Below are positions 8,305-18,364 of a DNA stretch of 64,000 nucleotides, in pieces (the stretch's first letter is position 1; each line of letters starts with the position of its first letter). The notes under the pieces were generated by a model. That model did no database searches. It saw nothing but the letters and a program-made list of their open reading frames with translations, and was not told where the DNA came from. A program made the translations under genes and the position numbers. Source of the DNA: DDH964 sp963763205 (GTDB taxonomy: Bacteria; Desulfobacterota; Desulfuromonadia; Desulfuromonadales; DDH964); contig CAVXNQ010000022.1 in the NCBI GenBank assembly GCA_963763205.1, forward strand, positions 310,001 through 374,000. Direction: 5' to 3'.

Positions 8305-9122
8305 TCAGGCGCCCTGCGCCTTGGCAATGACCTGGGCATACTGCTCGGCAGTATTCCGGCTTCTCTTCCTTGTAGAGAACACCGGTGAGGACTTTGCCCT
8401 CGAGCTGCTCGGCGGTCATCTTGGCCGCAGCGGCGACCGGCACGGCGATCTCCTTGAGGCGCTTCATCATGTCGACGACGCTGCGGAACTTGTTGCGCCG
8501 GCCGTAGGTGGTCGGGCAGTCGTCGAGCACCTCGATGACGGCCATCCCCTTGTGTTTGATCCCTTCGGCGATCAGCTTGTCGATCTGGGTGGCGTGGAAG
8601 GCGGTGGTGCGGGCGACGAAGGTCGCACCGGCGCCGATCGCCAGCTTGCTGATGTCGAAGGTCGGGTCCGGGTTGCCGTAGGGGGTGGTCGAGGCCTTGG
8701 CGCCGGTCGGGGTGCAGGGGGAGAACTGACCGCCGGTCATCCCGTAGATGCTGTTGTTCATGATGACATAGGTCATGTCGATGTTGCGGCGGCAGGCATG
8801 GATGAAGTGGTTGCCGCCGATCGCGGTGCCGTCGCCATCGCCGCCAACGACGATCACGTTCATTTCCGGCTTGGCCATCTTGACGCCGGTGGCGAAGGCG
8901 GCCGCGCGGCCATGGGCGGTGTGCAGGGTGTTGAAGTCGATGTAGCCGGGAAGGCGGCTGGCGCAGCCGATGCCGGAGACGATGGCGGTATTGTTCTTTT
9001 CCAGCCCGCAGGTGTCCATGGCCCGGATCAGGCCCTTCATGACGATGCCGTGGCCGCAGCCGGGGCACCAGATGTGGGGCAGCTTGCCGGGGCGGATGGT
9101 ATTTTTCGTAATCGTAAGCCAT
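8305..9122 (-). CDS. korB: 2-oxoglutarate:ferredoxin oxidoreductase, beta subunit (two frame breaks)
   Basis: About 271 aa once repaired. Starts MAYDYEKY, ATG preceded by AAGGAGG. The TPP/cluster-binding segment WCPGCGHGI is recovered after removing an extra C near 9080. VGGDGDGTAIGGNH and MNNSIYGMTGGQ are TPP-binding features of the beta subunit. A second extra base near 8350 breaks the C-terminus, which should read YAEQYAQVIAKAQGA before a TGA at 8305. This subunit holds thiamine diphosphate, the catalytic core. Confidence 0.88.
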
Positions 9123-9123
9123 G

Positions 9124-10268
9124 TTAGCTTGAACCTCCTTGACTTTGTCCATGATCTGGCCGGGATTGATCGGCTCGCCGTCGACGCGGCCGAGGTGCAG
9201 AACCGGGCAGGTGCCCTTGACCACGCGCTCGACTTCGAGATTCATCTGCCCGAGGTTCATTTCGGGAACGACGATCCCCTTGACCTGCTTGCCCAGTTCG
9301 GCGATGCGCTTCTCAGGGAAGGGCCAGAGGGTGATCGGGCGGAACAGGCCGGCTTTGATCCCTTCCTTGCGCAGTTCGTTGACCGCATAACGGGCGCTGC
9401 GGGAGGTCGAACCGTAGGCGAAGATCAGCACTTCGGCGTCTTCGGTCAGATACTCTTCGTATTTCTCGATGTCGGCACGGGCGATTTCGCCCTCGACCTT
9501 GCGGACCTGGCGACGCTCTTCGGCATCGACATACTCGGCTTTGGTGGTCGGGAAAGCCATCCTGGGCCTTATTCAGGCCGGTGACATGGAAGCGGTAATC
9601 GGAGCCGAAAGCGGCCAGCGGCGGGACATCGCCGAAGGAGGTGTCATAAGGCTTGTATTGTCTCGGGCGCGACGGTCGGCTTGGCGCGGTCGATCACTTC
9701 GAGTTCACCCGGCTCGGGGAACACGATGCGCTCGCGCATGTGGCCGACGATTTCATCATAGAGGACCTGTACCGGCATGCGGTATTTCTCGGCCAGATTG
9801 AAGGCGCGCACCGTCTCGGTGAAGATCTCCTGGCAGGAGGCCGGAACCAGGGCGATGGTGGCGTGGTCGCCATGGGTTCCCCATTTGGCCTGCTGCACAT
9901 CGGACTGGCCGGGGCCGGTCGGCATGCCGGTGGAGGGGCCGCCGCGCATGACGTTGATGATGACGCAGGGGACCTCGGCAATGCAGGCATAGCCGATCAG
10001 TTCCTGCTTGAGGGAGACGCCGGGACCGGAGGTCGCGGTCAGCGCCTTGGCCCCGGTCAGGGAAGCGCCGATGACCGAAGCCATGGCGCCGATCTCGTCT
10101 TCCATCTGAATGAATTTGCCGCCGATCTTGGGAAGTTCGTTGGAAAGAACCTCCGCAACTTCGGTGGAGGGGGTAATGGGGTAGCCGCCGAAGAAATTAC
10201 AGCCGGCGTAAAGCGGCGCCTTGGGCGCACGCTTCGTTCCCCTGCAATAGAGCAACTTTTTTAGCCAC
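9124..10268 (-). CDS. korA: 2-oxoglutarate:ferredoxin oxidoreductase, alpha subunit (several frame breaks)
   Basis: About 380 aa expected. Starts at a GTG (10268) behind GGAGG, reading MAKKVALLQGNEAC. Then FFGGYPITPSTEVAE, MEDEIGAMASVIGAS and TSGPGVSLKQE, typical of the alpha subunit. Extra bases occur near 10226, 9664 and 9553. As written, the final segment (IMDKVKEVQAN) runs without a stop straight into korB in the same frame. A TAA lies one frame away at 9124-9126 and would be reached if one T were missing from GGTTC, so the fusion is probably an error. Between korD (24-base gap) and korB. Confidence 0.82.
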
Positions 10269-10292
10269 GTTAATCGACCTCCTCTGATATGA

Positions 10293-10484
10293 TTAATCTT
10301 TGTGAACCTTGATGGCAAAGTCAGGGCACCGCAATTCGCACTGCATGCAGGCGATGCAGGCATCAGGCTTGGCCACCTTGACCAGAAACGCATCCATCTC
10401 CAGGACCTTGGTGGGGCAGAATTCCACACAAATGCTGCACCCCTTGCAGTACCTTTCGATAACCTCGATTTTCGGACTGCTCAT
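10293..10484 (-). CDS. korD: 2-oxoglutarate:ferredoxin oxidoreductase, delta (ferredoxin) subunit
   Basis: 63 aa with two [4Fe-4S] motifs: CKGCSICVEFCP and CIACMQCELRCP. It is the electron-transfer subunit of the Kor complex. Intact reading frame; AAGGAG ribosome site 11 bases before the ATG. First gene of korDABC. The 270 bases before it hold the mdh terminator and probably a kor promoter; a GTATAC core lies at 10587-10592. Confidence 0.92.
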   Translation of the reverse strand: MSSPKIEVIERYCKGCSICVEFCPTKVLEMDAFLVKVAKPDACIACMQCELRCPDFAIKVHKD

Positions 10485-10702
10485 TCCCCTTTTTCTCCTT
10501 TGTACGTGTTGACCGTCTGGTATGAACGGTTTCGAAAAACGCCGCGCATTTTAGCGCATAAAAAAAACCTTTTCCAGCAACTTTATGTATACGTGGCACC
10601 CGGCCATGGCCGTCGGGAGGCGATCCACCAGACTTCCGGTGCAGTGGCAGGTGGCGGCTCAGACGTCAGAGTGGTTAAAAATTCGAATATCGGAATATAG
10701 CA

Positions 10703-10732
10703 AAGAAGGGCAATGTCGCCATTGCCCTTCTT
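10703..10732 (-). terminator. Intrinsic terminator after mdh
   Basis: A perfect 13-bp stem (10703-10715 with 10720-10732) with a 4-base loop lies 25 bases past the mdh stop. The following T-run on the minus strand is short (CTTCTTTGCT), so termination may be partial and allow read-through into korDABC. Confidence 0.65.
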
Positions 10733-10756
10733 GCATATCGATTGTCGGTCGGAGCT

Positions 10757-11712
10757 TTATTTCATGCTGTCGACCAGGCCTTTGACCGCGGCGACCGACT
10801 TGTCCATCATCGCCTGCTCTTCGGCATCGAGTTTGAACTGGAGGATCTTCTCGACGCCCGTTGGCGCCGAGCACGGAAGGAACGCCGACGTAGTAACCTT
10901 TGACGCCGAATTCGCCATTCAGGTAGACGCAGGTCGGCAGGACACGCTTCTGAGTCCTTGAGGATCGACTCGGCCATGGCGATGGCCGAGGAGGCCGGGC
11001 TGTAGAAAGCGCTGCCGGTCTTGAGCAGGGCGACCACTTCGCCGCCGGCGCCGCGGGTGCGCTTGACCATCGCTTCCATGACTTCCTTGGCCTTGGCGGC
11101 GCTGCCGTATTTCTGCTCCAGCAGCTCCATGACCGGAATCCCCTGAACACTGGCATAACGAACCAGAGGCACCATGTCGTCGCCGTGGCCGCCGAGGGTC
11201 ATGGCGACAACGTCCTTCACCGAGACGCCGAGTTCCCAGGCGATGAAGGCTTTGAAGCGGGCCGAGTCGAGAACGCCGGCCTGGCCGATGACGCGCTCGT
11301 AGGGGAAGCCGGTGATCTTCTGGCAGAGGGTCACCATGGCGTCGAGAGGGTTGGAGATGATGATGACGAAAGGATTCCGGCGCGTACTTCTTGATTCCTT
11401 CGGCGACCAGGTCATGATCTTGGAGTTGACCTCGATCAGGTCGTCGCGGCTCATGCCCGGCTTGCGGGGCAGGCCGGCGGTGACGATGACGACGTTGGCG
11501 CCGGCGATATCGGCATAGTCGTTGGTCCCTTTCAGATTGACGTCGAAGCCGTCGACCGGGGCAGCTTCGGCGATGTCGAGGCACTTGCCCTGGGGCAGGC
11601 CTTCGACGATGTCGAACAGCACCACATCGCCCAGTTCGCGCAGAGCGCAGAGTTGAGCCAGAACGCCACCAATCTGACCACCACCGATAAGAGCGATTTT
11701 GGGTCTTGCCAT
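10757..11712 (-). CDS. mdh: Malate dehydrogenase (frame breaks)
   Basis: 317 aa once repaired. Start MARPKIALIGGGQIGGV is the NAD-binding glycine motif. GLPRKPGMSRDDL carries the substrate Arg loop and GGHGDDMVPLVRY the catalytic His, as in LDH-like malate dehydrogenases. Frame breaks: a paired -1/+1 near 11412 and 11372, restoring IISNPLDAMV, and +1 near 10950 and 10858. The repaired C-terminus ends AAVKGLVDSMK. Oxidises malate to oxaloacetate. Follows icd by 85 bases and precedes kor, the icd-mdh-kor order known from Geobacter. Confidence 0.92.
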
Positions 11713-11797
11713 TGTCTTCTCTCCTTATGTTGGGAAATGAAATAAAGCGCAGGATCAAGGCAACCGGTTGCCCTGCTGCTGCCAGTGTGCTTAGACA

Positions 11798-14031
11798 TTA
11801 CATTGCGTCGATGATCGCGTTCAGAGTTGCGCTGGGGCGCATGGCTTTGTCGGTTTTCGCCAGATCCGGGCGGTAATAGCCACCGATATCCACCGGCTTG
11901 CCCTGGGCCGCCAGCAGTTCGGCATTGATCTTGGCTTCATTGGCTTCGAGATCGGCCGCCACCTTGGTAAAGCGGGCCTTCAGCTCGGCATCCTTGATCC
12001 TGGGCGGCCAGGGCCTGAGCCCAGTACATGGCGAGATAGAAACTGCTGCCGCGGTTGTCGATTTCGTTGACCTTGCGGGAAGGAGCCTTGGCGTTTTCCA
12101 GATACTTGGTAATGCCCTGATCGAGGGTATCGGCAAACAGTTGTACTTTTGCGTCCTTGGTGCGGTTGGCGACATGCTCGAGGGAGGGAACCAGGGCGCA
12201 GTATTCGCCCAGGGAATCCCAGCGCAGGTGCCCTTCCTTGAGGAACTGCTCGACATGCTTGGGAGCGGAACCGCCGGCGCCGGTCTCGAACAGGCCGCCG
12301 CCCTGTCAGCAGCGGCACGATGGAGAGCATTCTGGCGCTGGTGCCCAGTTCCAGGATCGGGAAGAGGTCGGTCAGGTAATCGCGCAGGGCATTGCCGGTG
12401 ACGGTAATGGTGTCCAGCCCTTTGCGGGCTCTTTCACAGGCGAACTTCATCGCGTCATCCGGCCGCATGATGCGGATGTCGAGACCGGCGGTGTCGTGGT
12501 CTTTCAGGTAGGTGTTGACCTTGTTGATGATCTGGGCATCGTGGCCACGTCGATCGTCCAGCCAGAAGATGGCCGGGGCGCCGGAAGCCTTGGCGCGGGT
12601 AACCGCCAGCTTGACCCAGTCCCGGATCGGGGCATCCTTGGTCTGGCAGGAGCGGAAGACATCGCCTTTTTCCACCTTCTGCTCAAGCAGGGTCGCGCCG
12701 GAGGCATCGACGACGCGGATCTTGCCGTTGCCGGGGGCGATGAAGGTCTTGTCGTGGGAACCGTATTCTTCGGCTTTCTGCGCCATCAGGCCGACATTGG
12801 AGACGTGGCCCATGGTGGCCGGGTTGAACTGGCCGTGCTTCTGGCAGTCTTCAATGATGGTCTGGTAGATGGTGGCATAGCAGCGGTCGGGAATCATGGC
12901 GAGGGTGTCCTGCAGCTCGTCCTGCAGATTCCACATCTGGCCGCCGTCGCGAACCACGACCGGCATCGACGCATCGATGATGACGTCATTGGGAACATGC
13001 AGGTTGGTGATGCCCTTGCGGGAGTCGACCATGGCCAGCGCCGGGCGGGTCTTGTAGACATCCATGATGGCCGCTTCGATTTCGGCCCTCTTGGCTTCGG
13101 GCAACCGCTTGATCTTGGCATACACATCGCCCAGGCCGTTGCTGACATTCACCCCCAGTTCTTTGAAGACATCGCCGTACTTGTCGAAAACATCCTTGTA
13201 GAAAACGGTGACGCACTGACCGAAGATGTAGGGGTCAGAGATTTTCATCATGGTCGCTTTGAGGTGCAGGGAGAGCAGCACGCCATCCTTTTTGGCGGCC
13301 TCGATCTGCTCCGCATAGAACTTGCGCAGGGCGGCCATGTTCATGGAGGAGGAATCGAGAACCTCTCCCGCCTGCAGGGCCAGCTTCTCCTTCAGAACGG
13401 TGACGCTGCCGTCCTCGGCGACGAACTCGTATTTGACCGTCGTTGCGTCTTTGACGGTGGTGGAGGTTTCGCTGCCGTAGAAATCATTGCCCGTCATGTG
13501 GGCCACCCGGGTCTTGGATCCGGCCGGCCACGGCTTCATCATGCGATGGGGATTCTTCTGGGCAAATTTCTTGACCGAAGCGGCCGCCCGGCGGTCGGAG
13601 TTGCCTTCACGCAGCACCGGGTTGACCGCACTGCCCAGGCACTTGGCGAATCGTGCCTGCAGGGCTTTTTCGGCGTCGGTTTTGGCCTCTTCCGGATAGT
13701 CCGGGATATTGTAGCCCTTTTCCTGCAGTTCCTTGATGGCCGCCTGCAGCTGGGGAATGGAGGCGCTGATATTCGGCAGTTTGATGATATTGGCGGTGGG
13801 GTCCTGGGTCAGTTCACCCAGTTGAGCCAGATAATCGGGAATTTTTTGATCTTCCGTCAGATTCTCGGGAAAGTTCGCGATGATTCTGCCCGAAAGGGAG
13901 ATGTCTCTCGTCTCGACCTTGACGCCGGATCCCTTGAGGAATTTTTGAACGATCGGGAGGAGGGCGTAGGTTGCCAGGGCAGGTGCTTCATCAATCTCGG
14001 ACCAGATAATCGTTGAGTTCTCCGTTGCCAT
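11798..14031 (-). CDS. icd: Isocitrate dehydrogenase, monomeric NADP type (two frame breaks)
   Basis: 743 aa once repaired, the size of the monomeric (IDH-II) family rather than the 45-kDa dimeric form. Conserved segments include EGNSDRRAAASVK (substrate-binding Ser/Arg loop), MKPWPAGSKTRVAHM, VSNGLGDVYAKI and MGHVSNVGLMAQKAEEYGSH. Single extra bases near 12303 and 12001 break the C-terminus; the last part ends RPSATLNAIIDAM. Converts isocitrate to 2-oxoglutarate with NADP, supplying the substrate of KorDABC downstream. ATG preceded by GGAGAG. Confidence 0.94.
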
Positions 14032-14295
14032 GTTCTCTCCTTGGGTTTGATGCCAAAATTGCCAGAGGCTCAAAGAAAGACGAATGAAGATTCGTCCTTG
14101 GAAATCCAGGAAAATTTATGATGAATGAACGCTTACTACGGATTCGCTCATTATCTCGATCGAGCGCGTCGCCGGATCAATCGACCATAGCAGATGGCCG
14201 GAAGGCAAAAAACGAATCGCCGACTGGCCCGTTTGAAAAATTTATCAAAAACCGGATAGTTGTATAAAATGTTATAAATTTACCGAGTTACGAAC

Positions 14296-14331
14296 GTTGT
14301 ATACAGTATACAACGGGCTGCGGCGTGTCAA
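14296..14331 (-). promoter_or_regulatory. icd promoter with overlapping operator dyad
   Basis: On the minus strand TTGACA (14331-14326), 15 bases, then TATACT (14310-14305). A perfect 9+1+9 dyad, GTTGTATAC-A-GTATACAAC (14296-14314), covers the -10 element, so a bound protein should repress. The core resembles GntR-family operators. The rest of the 360-base gap (14032-14390) holds the icd leader and nothing else I can recognise. Confidence 0.65.
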
Positions 14332-14390
14332 GAAAAAATATGGTTTTGACGATCCCTCACACCGCTTTGGCAGCGGCAGTAGCCGGCCCT

Positions 14391-15083
14391 TCAATGGCCG
14401 TGGGGAGAAACCGCCGGGAGCCGTTGGTCAAGCGGAAAGATATCGGAATTGCGGGCCTTCTGCCGGGCCTCTTCGAGCTCCGCCGGGGAAAGGTCGCGGG
14501 GGATGCTCAGGACCTGACCGGAGTAGACCTGGCGGGGGTCGCGGATCTGGTCGCGGTTGGCCTTGTAGAGCAAGGGCCACAACAGGGGATCGTTGTAGAC
14601 CTGCGGTTGGGCGGCAATCGTCCAGAGGGTGTCGCCGGCGGCGACGGCATAGGTCGACAGGGGAACCGGCTGCGGCTTGGGCGCAGGGGCAGGGGCCGGG
14701 GGGGGCGGTTGGTGGGGGGGAGGCTCGTGGGGGGGCTGAGGCTGTTGCCGGCGTGCCGCCGCCAAGTCTCGGTTGCGGCGTTCCGTCGCGGCACGGCGCG
14801 ATGCTTCGTCGGCGCCAAGGGCCAGGACCAGTGCCCGCCGCGCCCGCAGGGTGGCAAACGGCAGCAGCTCGCGGGCTTGCCGGTAGTTGCCGGCGTCAAC
14901 CAGCCTCTCGCTGTCGCGCAGTGCGCTGGCGGCAATCCGGTAGTCGTCGGCGGCCAGACGGCAGGCCCCCGCGGCATAGGCCTGGGCGAGCGCTCCGCGG
15001 GCCGTAGCGAGTTCTGCCCGCGGCGGCTGGGCACAGCCGCCGCCGAACAGGAGAATCAGAATGAGCCAGGCGAGACGCTTCAC
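14391..15083 (-). CDS. LysM-domain lipoprotein
   Basis: 230 aa. Lipoprotein signal peptide with lipobox FGGGC (Cys17). Residues about 20-110 form a helical DUF4398-like region (DDYRIAASALRDSERLVDAGNYRQA). A proline-rich linker follows, then a LysM motif (YAVAAGDTLWTIA to QVYSGQVLSIP) that binds peptidoglycan. It should be a membrane-anchored, wall-binding protein. It lies 53 bases downstream of aspS on the same strand and may be cotranscribed. No frame breaks. Confidence 0.8.
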   Translation of the reverse strand: MKRLAWLILILLFGGGCAQPPRAELATARGALAQAYAAGACRLAADDYRIAASALRDSERLVDAGNYRQARELLPFATLRARRALVLALGADEASRRAATERRNRDLAAARRQQPQPPHEPPPHQPPPPAPAPAPKPQPVPLSTYAVAAGDTLWTIAAQPQVYNDPLLWPLLYKANRDQIRDPRQVYSGQVLSIPRDLSPAELEEARQKARNSDIFPLDQRLPAVSPHGH

Positions 15084-15136
15084 GAGGGGAAAACGGTCGG
15101 CAATGCGCCCCGCCTTTTCGGGGAAGGGCGCCGTTG

Positions 15137-16940
15137 TTATTTGGGTCGGGTAACGGTACGGATGGCCAGTTCGCGCAGCTGCTTTTCGTCGACCTCCCCC
15201 GGCGCCTCGGACATCAGGCAGGTCGCTTTCTGGGTTTTTGGAAAGGCGATGACGTCGCGGATCGATTCCGACCCGGTGAGGATCATGGTCAGCCGGTCGA
15301 GGCCGAAGGCGATGCCGCCGTGGGGCGGCGCGCCGAATTCCAGGGCATCGAGCAGAAAGCCGAATTTAGCCCGCGCCTCCTCTTCGCCGATCCCCATCAT
15401 GTGGAACATCTTGCTCTGGATCGCCTGGTCATGGATACGGATCGAGCCGCCGCCGATCTCGGAGCCGTTGAGGACCAGGTCGTAGGCCTTGGCCCGCGCC
15501 TTGCCGGGGTCGGAATCGAGCAGCGCCAGATCCTCGTCCATCGGCGCGGTAAAGGGATGATGCACGGCGACATGGCGGCGGGTTTCGCCGTCCCATTCAA
15601 GCAGCGGGAAGTCGGTGATCCAGACGAAGCGGTAGTCGTCCTTCTTCGCCAGGCCGAGCTTCTGGCCGAGGTGGCCGCGCAGGCGGCCGAGGGATTCGTT
15701 GACGACCTTGAAGGAATCGGCGCCGAACAGCAGCAGGTCGCCCAGTTCGGCCCCGAGGCGCTGGTTGAGGGCCGCCAGTTCCTCGGTCGCTGAAGAACTT
15801 GGCGATCGGCGACTGCCACCCCTCCGCGGTCATCTTCACCCAGGCCAGGCCCTTGGCGCCGTAGATCTTGACGAACTCGGTCAGATCGTCGAGCTCCTTG
15901 CGCGAGAGGGTCGCGCCCCCCTTGACGTTGATCGCCTTGACCAGGCCGCCGCCGGCGACGGCATCGGCGAAGACCTTGAAGCCGCAACCCTTGACCAGGT
16001 CGGAGAGGTCCACCAGTTCCAGACCGAAGCGCAGGTCGGGATTGTCGACCCCGAAGCGGTCCATCGCCTCGGCGTAGGTCATCCGCGCCATCGGCAGGGT
16101 CACCTCGACGCCGATCGCTTCCTTGAAGACGGCGGCGATCATCCCTTCCATGATGGCGATGACGTCGTCCCGGTCGACAAAGCTCATCTCGCAGTCGATC
16201 TGGGTGAACTCGGGCTGGCGGTCGGCACGCAGGTCCTCGTCGCGGAAGCACTTGACGATCTGGAAGTAGCGGTCGAAACCGGAGACCATCAGCAGCTGCT
16301 TGAAGAGCTGGGGGGACTGGGGCAGGGCGTAGAAGTTGCCGGGATTGACCCGGCTCGGCACCAGGTAGTCGCGGGCGCCTTCCGGGGTGCTCTTGGTCAG
16401 CACCGGGGTCTCGATGTCGAGAAAACCCTGGGCGTCGAGGTAGCGGCGGACGGTGCGGGTGACCTGGTAGCGCAGCATCAGGTTCTGCTGGATGGCCGGG
16501 CGGCGCAGGTCGAGATAGCGGTACTTGAGGCGGATGTTCTCGGCGACCTCGGTAAATTCGTCGAGCATGAAGGGCGGGGTCTTGGCGGTGTTGAGGATGC
16601 GCAGTTCGCGCACCTCGACCTCGACCTCGCCGGTCTTCATCTTCGGGTTGACGGTCCCCGCCGGGCGCGGCGAGACCACTCCCTTGATGGCGACGACGTA
16701 CTCGTTGCGGACCTTGTCGGCCTTGCCGTGGGCCTCGGGGTCGCGATCCGGATCGAGGGCCAGCTGGACGATCCCTTCGCGGTCGCGCAGGTCGATGAAG
16801 ATCAGCCCGCCGTGGTCCCGGCGGCGCTGCACCCAGCCGGTCAGGCAGACCTCCTGGCCGATCAGTTGGGCAGTGACCATGCCGCAGTAATGGCTTCGTT
16901 TCCAGTCGCCGAGAATGTCGTTCAAGGGAAGTGCCTCCAT
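15137..16940 (-). CDS. aspS: Aspartyl-tRNA synthetase (one frame break)
   Basis: 600 aa once repaired, the bacterial-type length. N-terminal OB-fold anticodon domain (LTGWVQRRRDHGGLIFIDLRDR), then class II motif 2 (CFRDEDLRADRQPEFTQ), the GAD insertion, and motif 3 (GIAFGLDRLTMIL). One extra C near 15792 (SDEELAAL expected after IAKFF) breaks the frame. Charges tRNA-Asp; whether it also charges tRNA-Asn cannot be told here. Follows hisS by 78 bases, the common hisS-aspS pair. Confidence 0.95.
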
Positions 16941-17018
16941 AGGTGATTTGGTGGGCCGGGTCGGGCCCGGAAAAGCGGATTATACAAACCGCTCCGTTGC
17001 AGCGTCAAGGAGAATGCT

Positions 17019-18283
17019 TTAGCCCTTCGGGGCGGCGAGCAGTTCCTGCAGGCGGGCGGACAGTTCCGCGAGGGGAATGTCGTCCTGGCTGCCGGCATCC
17101 ATGTCCCGCAGCTGGACGCGGCCGGCAGCCAGTTCGTCGCCGCCCAGGATGGCCGTGAAGCGGGCGCCGAGTTTGCCGGCCCGGCGCATCTGGGCCTTGA
17201 GGCTCTTCCCTTCGAAGTCCGTGTCGACCTGCAGGCCGGCCCGCTGCAGCTGGTGCGTGAGCACAAATCCCTGCCGCGCCGCGGCATCGCCGAGGGTGGC
17301 GAGAAAACAGTCGAGACGGGAGGGTGCCTGCTCCCCGCCCTTGAGCAGCACCAGTCGCTCGACGCCCATGGCGAAGCCGATGCCGGGCAGGGCCGGGCCG
17401 CCCAGGTCCTGGATCAGGCCGTCGTAGCGGCCGCCGGCGGCCACCGCGTTCTGGGCGCCGAGGCTGCCGGTGACCATCTCGAAGGTGGTCTTGGTGTAGT
17501 AGTCGAGGCCGCGGACCATGCGCGGCGTTGATGGCAAAGCCGGTGCCGAGGTCGGTCAGGTAGCCCTGGACCGCCGCGAAGTGGTCGCGGCAGCCGCCGC
17601 ACAGGTGGTCGAGGACCGACGGCGCATCCGCGGTCGCCTCCTGGCAGCCCGGGACCTTGCAGTCGAGAACCCGCAGCGGATTGCTCTGCCAGCGCCGGCG
17701 GCAGTCCTCGCAGAGGCTCTCGAGTCGGGTGGCGAGAAAGTCGACCAGGGCCTGGCGGTAGCCCGGCCGGCACTCGCGGGCAGCCGAGGGAGTTGATCTG
17801 CAGCTGCACGTCGGTGATGCCGACGGCGGCGAAATAGTCGGCGAGCATGGTCAGGACCTGGGCGTCGCAGCGCGGGTCGTCGAGGCCGATGACCTCGGCG
17901 CCGATCTGGTGAAACTGGCGATAGCGCCCTTTCTGCGGCCGCTCGTAGCGGAACATCGGTCCCAGGTAGTAGAGCTTGGCGACCGGATCCTGGGCATGGA
18001 GCTTGTGCTCGATGAAGGCGCGCATCACCGGCGCGGTCCCTTCCGGGCGCAGGGTCAGGGAGGTGCCCCCCTTGTCGGTGAAGGTGTACATCTCCTTTTC
18101 GACGATGTCCGTCGCCTCGCCGATCGAGCGGCAGAAGAGTTCGGTCTTCTCCACCACCGGCACGCGGATTTCGCTGAAGCCGTAGCTGTGGAAAATGCGC
18201 CGGGCGGTCTGTTCCAGTTCCTGCCAGGTTGCGACTTCTCCCGGCAGGATGTCGTTCATGCCTTTGATGCCTGTAATGCTCAC
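17019..18283 (-). CDS. hisS: Histidyl-tRNA synthetase (two frame breaks)
   Basis: 420 aa once repaired. Signature segments: TLRPEGTAPVMRA, motif 2 FRYERPQKGRYRQFHQIGAE, the histidine-specific MVRGLDYYTKTTFE, and the C-terminal anticodon-binding domain (DTDFEGKSLKAQMRRAGKLGA). Extra single bases near 17788 (after INSLGCP) and 17526 (before MVRGLDYY) break the frame. Charges tRNA-His. First of the hisS-aspS pair; the TPR gene ends 81 bases upstream. Confidence 0.95.
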
Positions 18284-18364
18284 GTCGTCATGCCTTTCGA
18301 GGGGTTGAGAAAATTCCGGCCGCTGCCGGGTCCTGTCGGCCGAACCGGAAAACGGGGAATCCGT

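Noticed and set aside
12157..14016. 619-codon open frame antisense to icd
   Set aside because: It mirrors a well-conserved gene in GC-rich DNA, where stop codons are rare on the opposite strand. The protein is low-complexity and has no domain.
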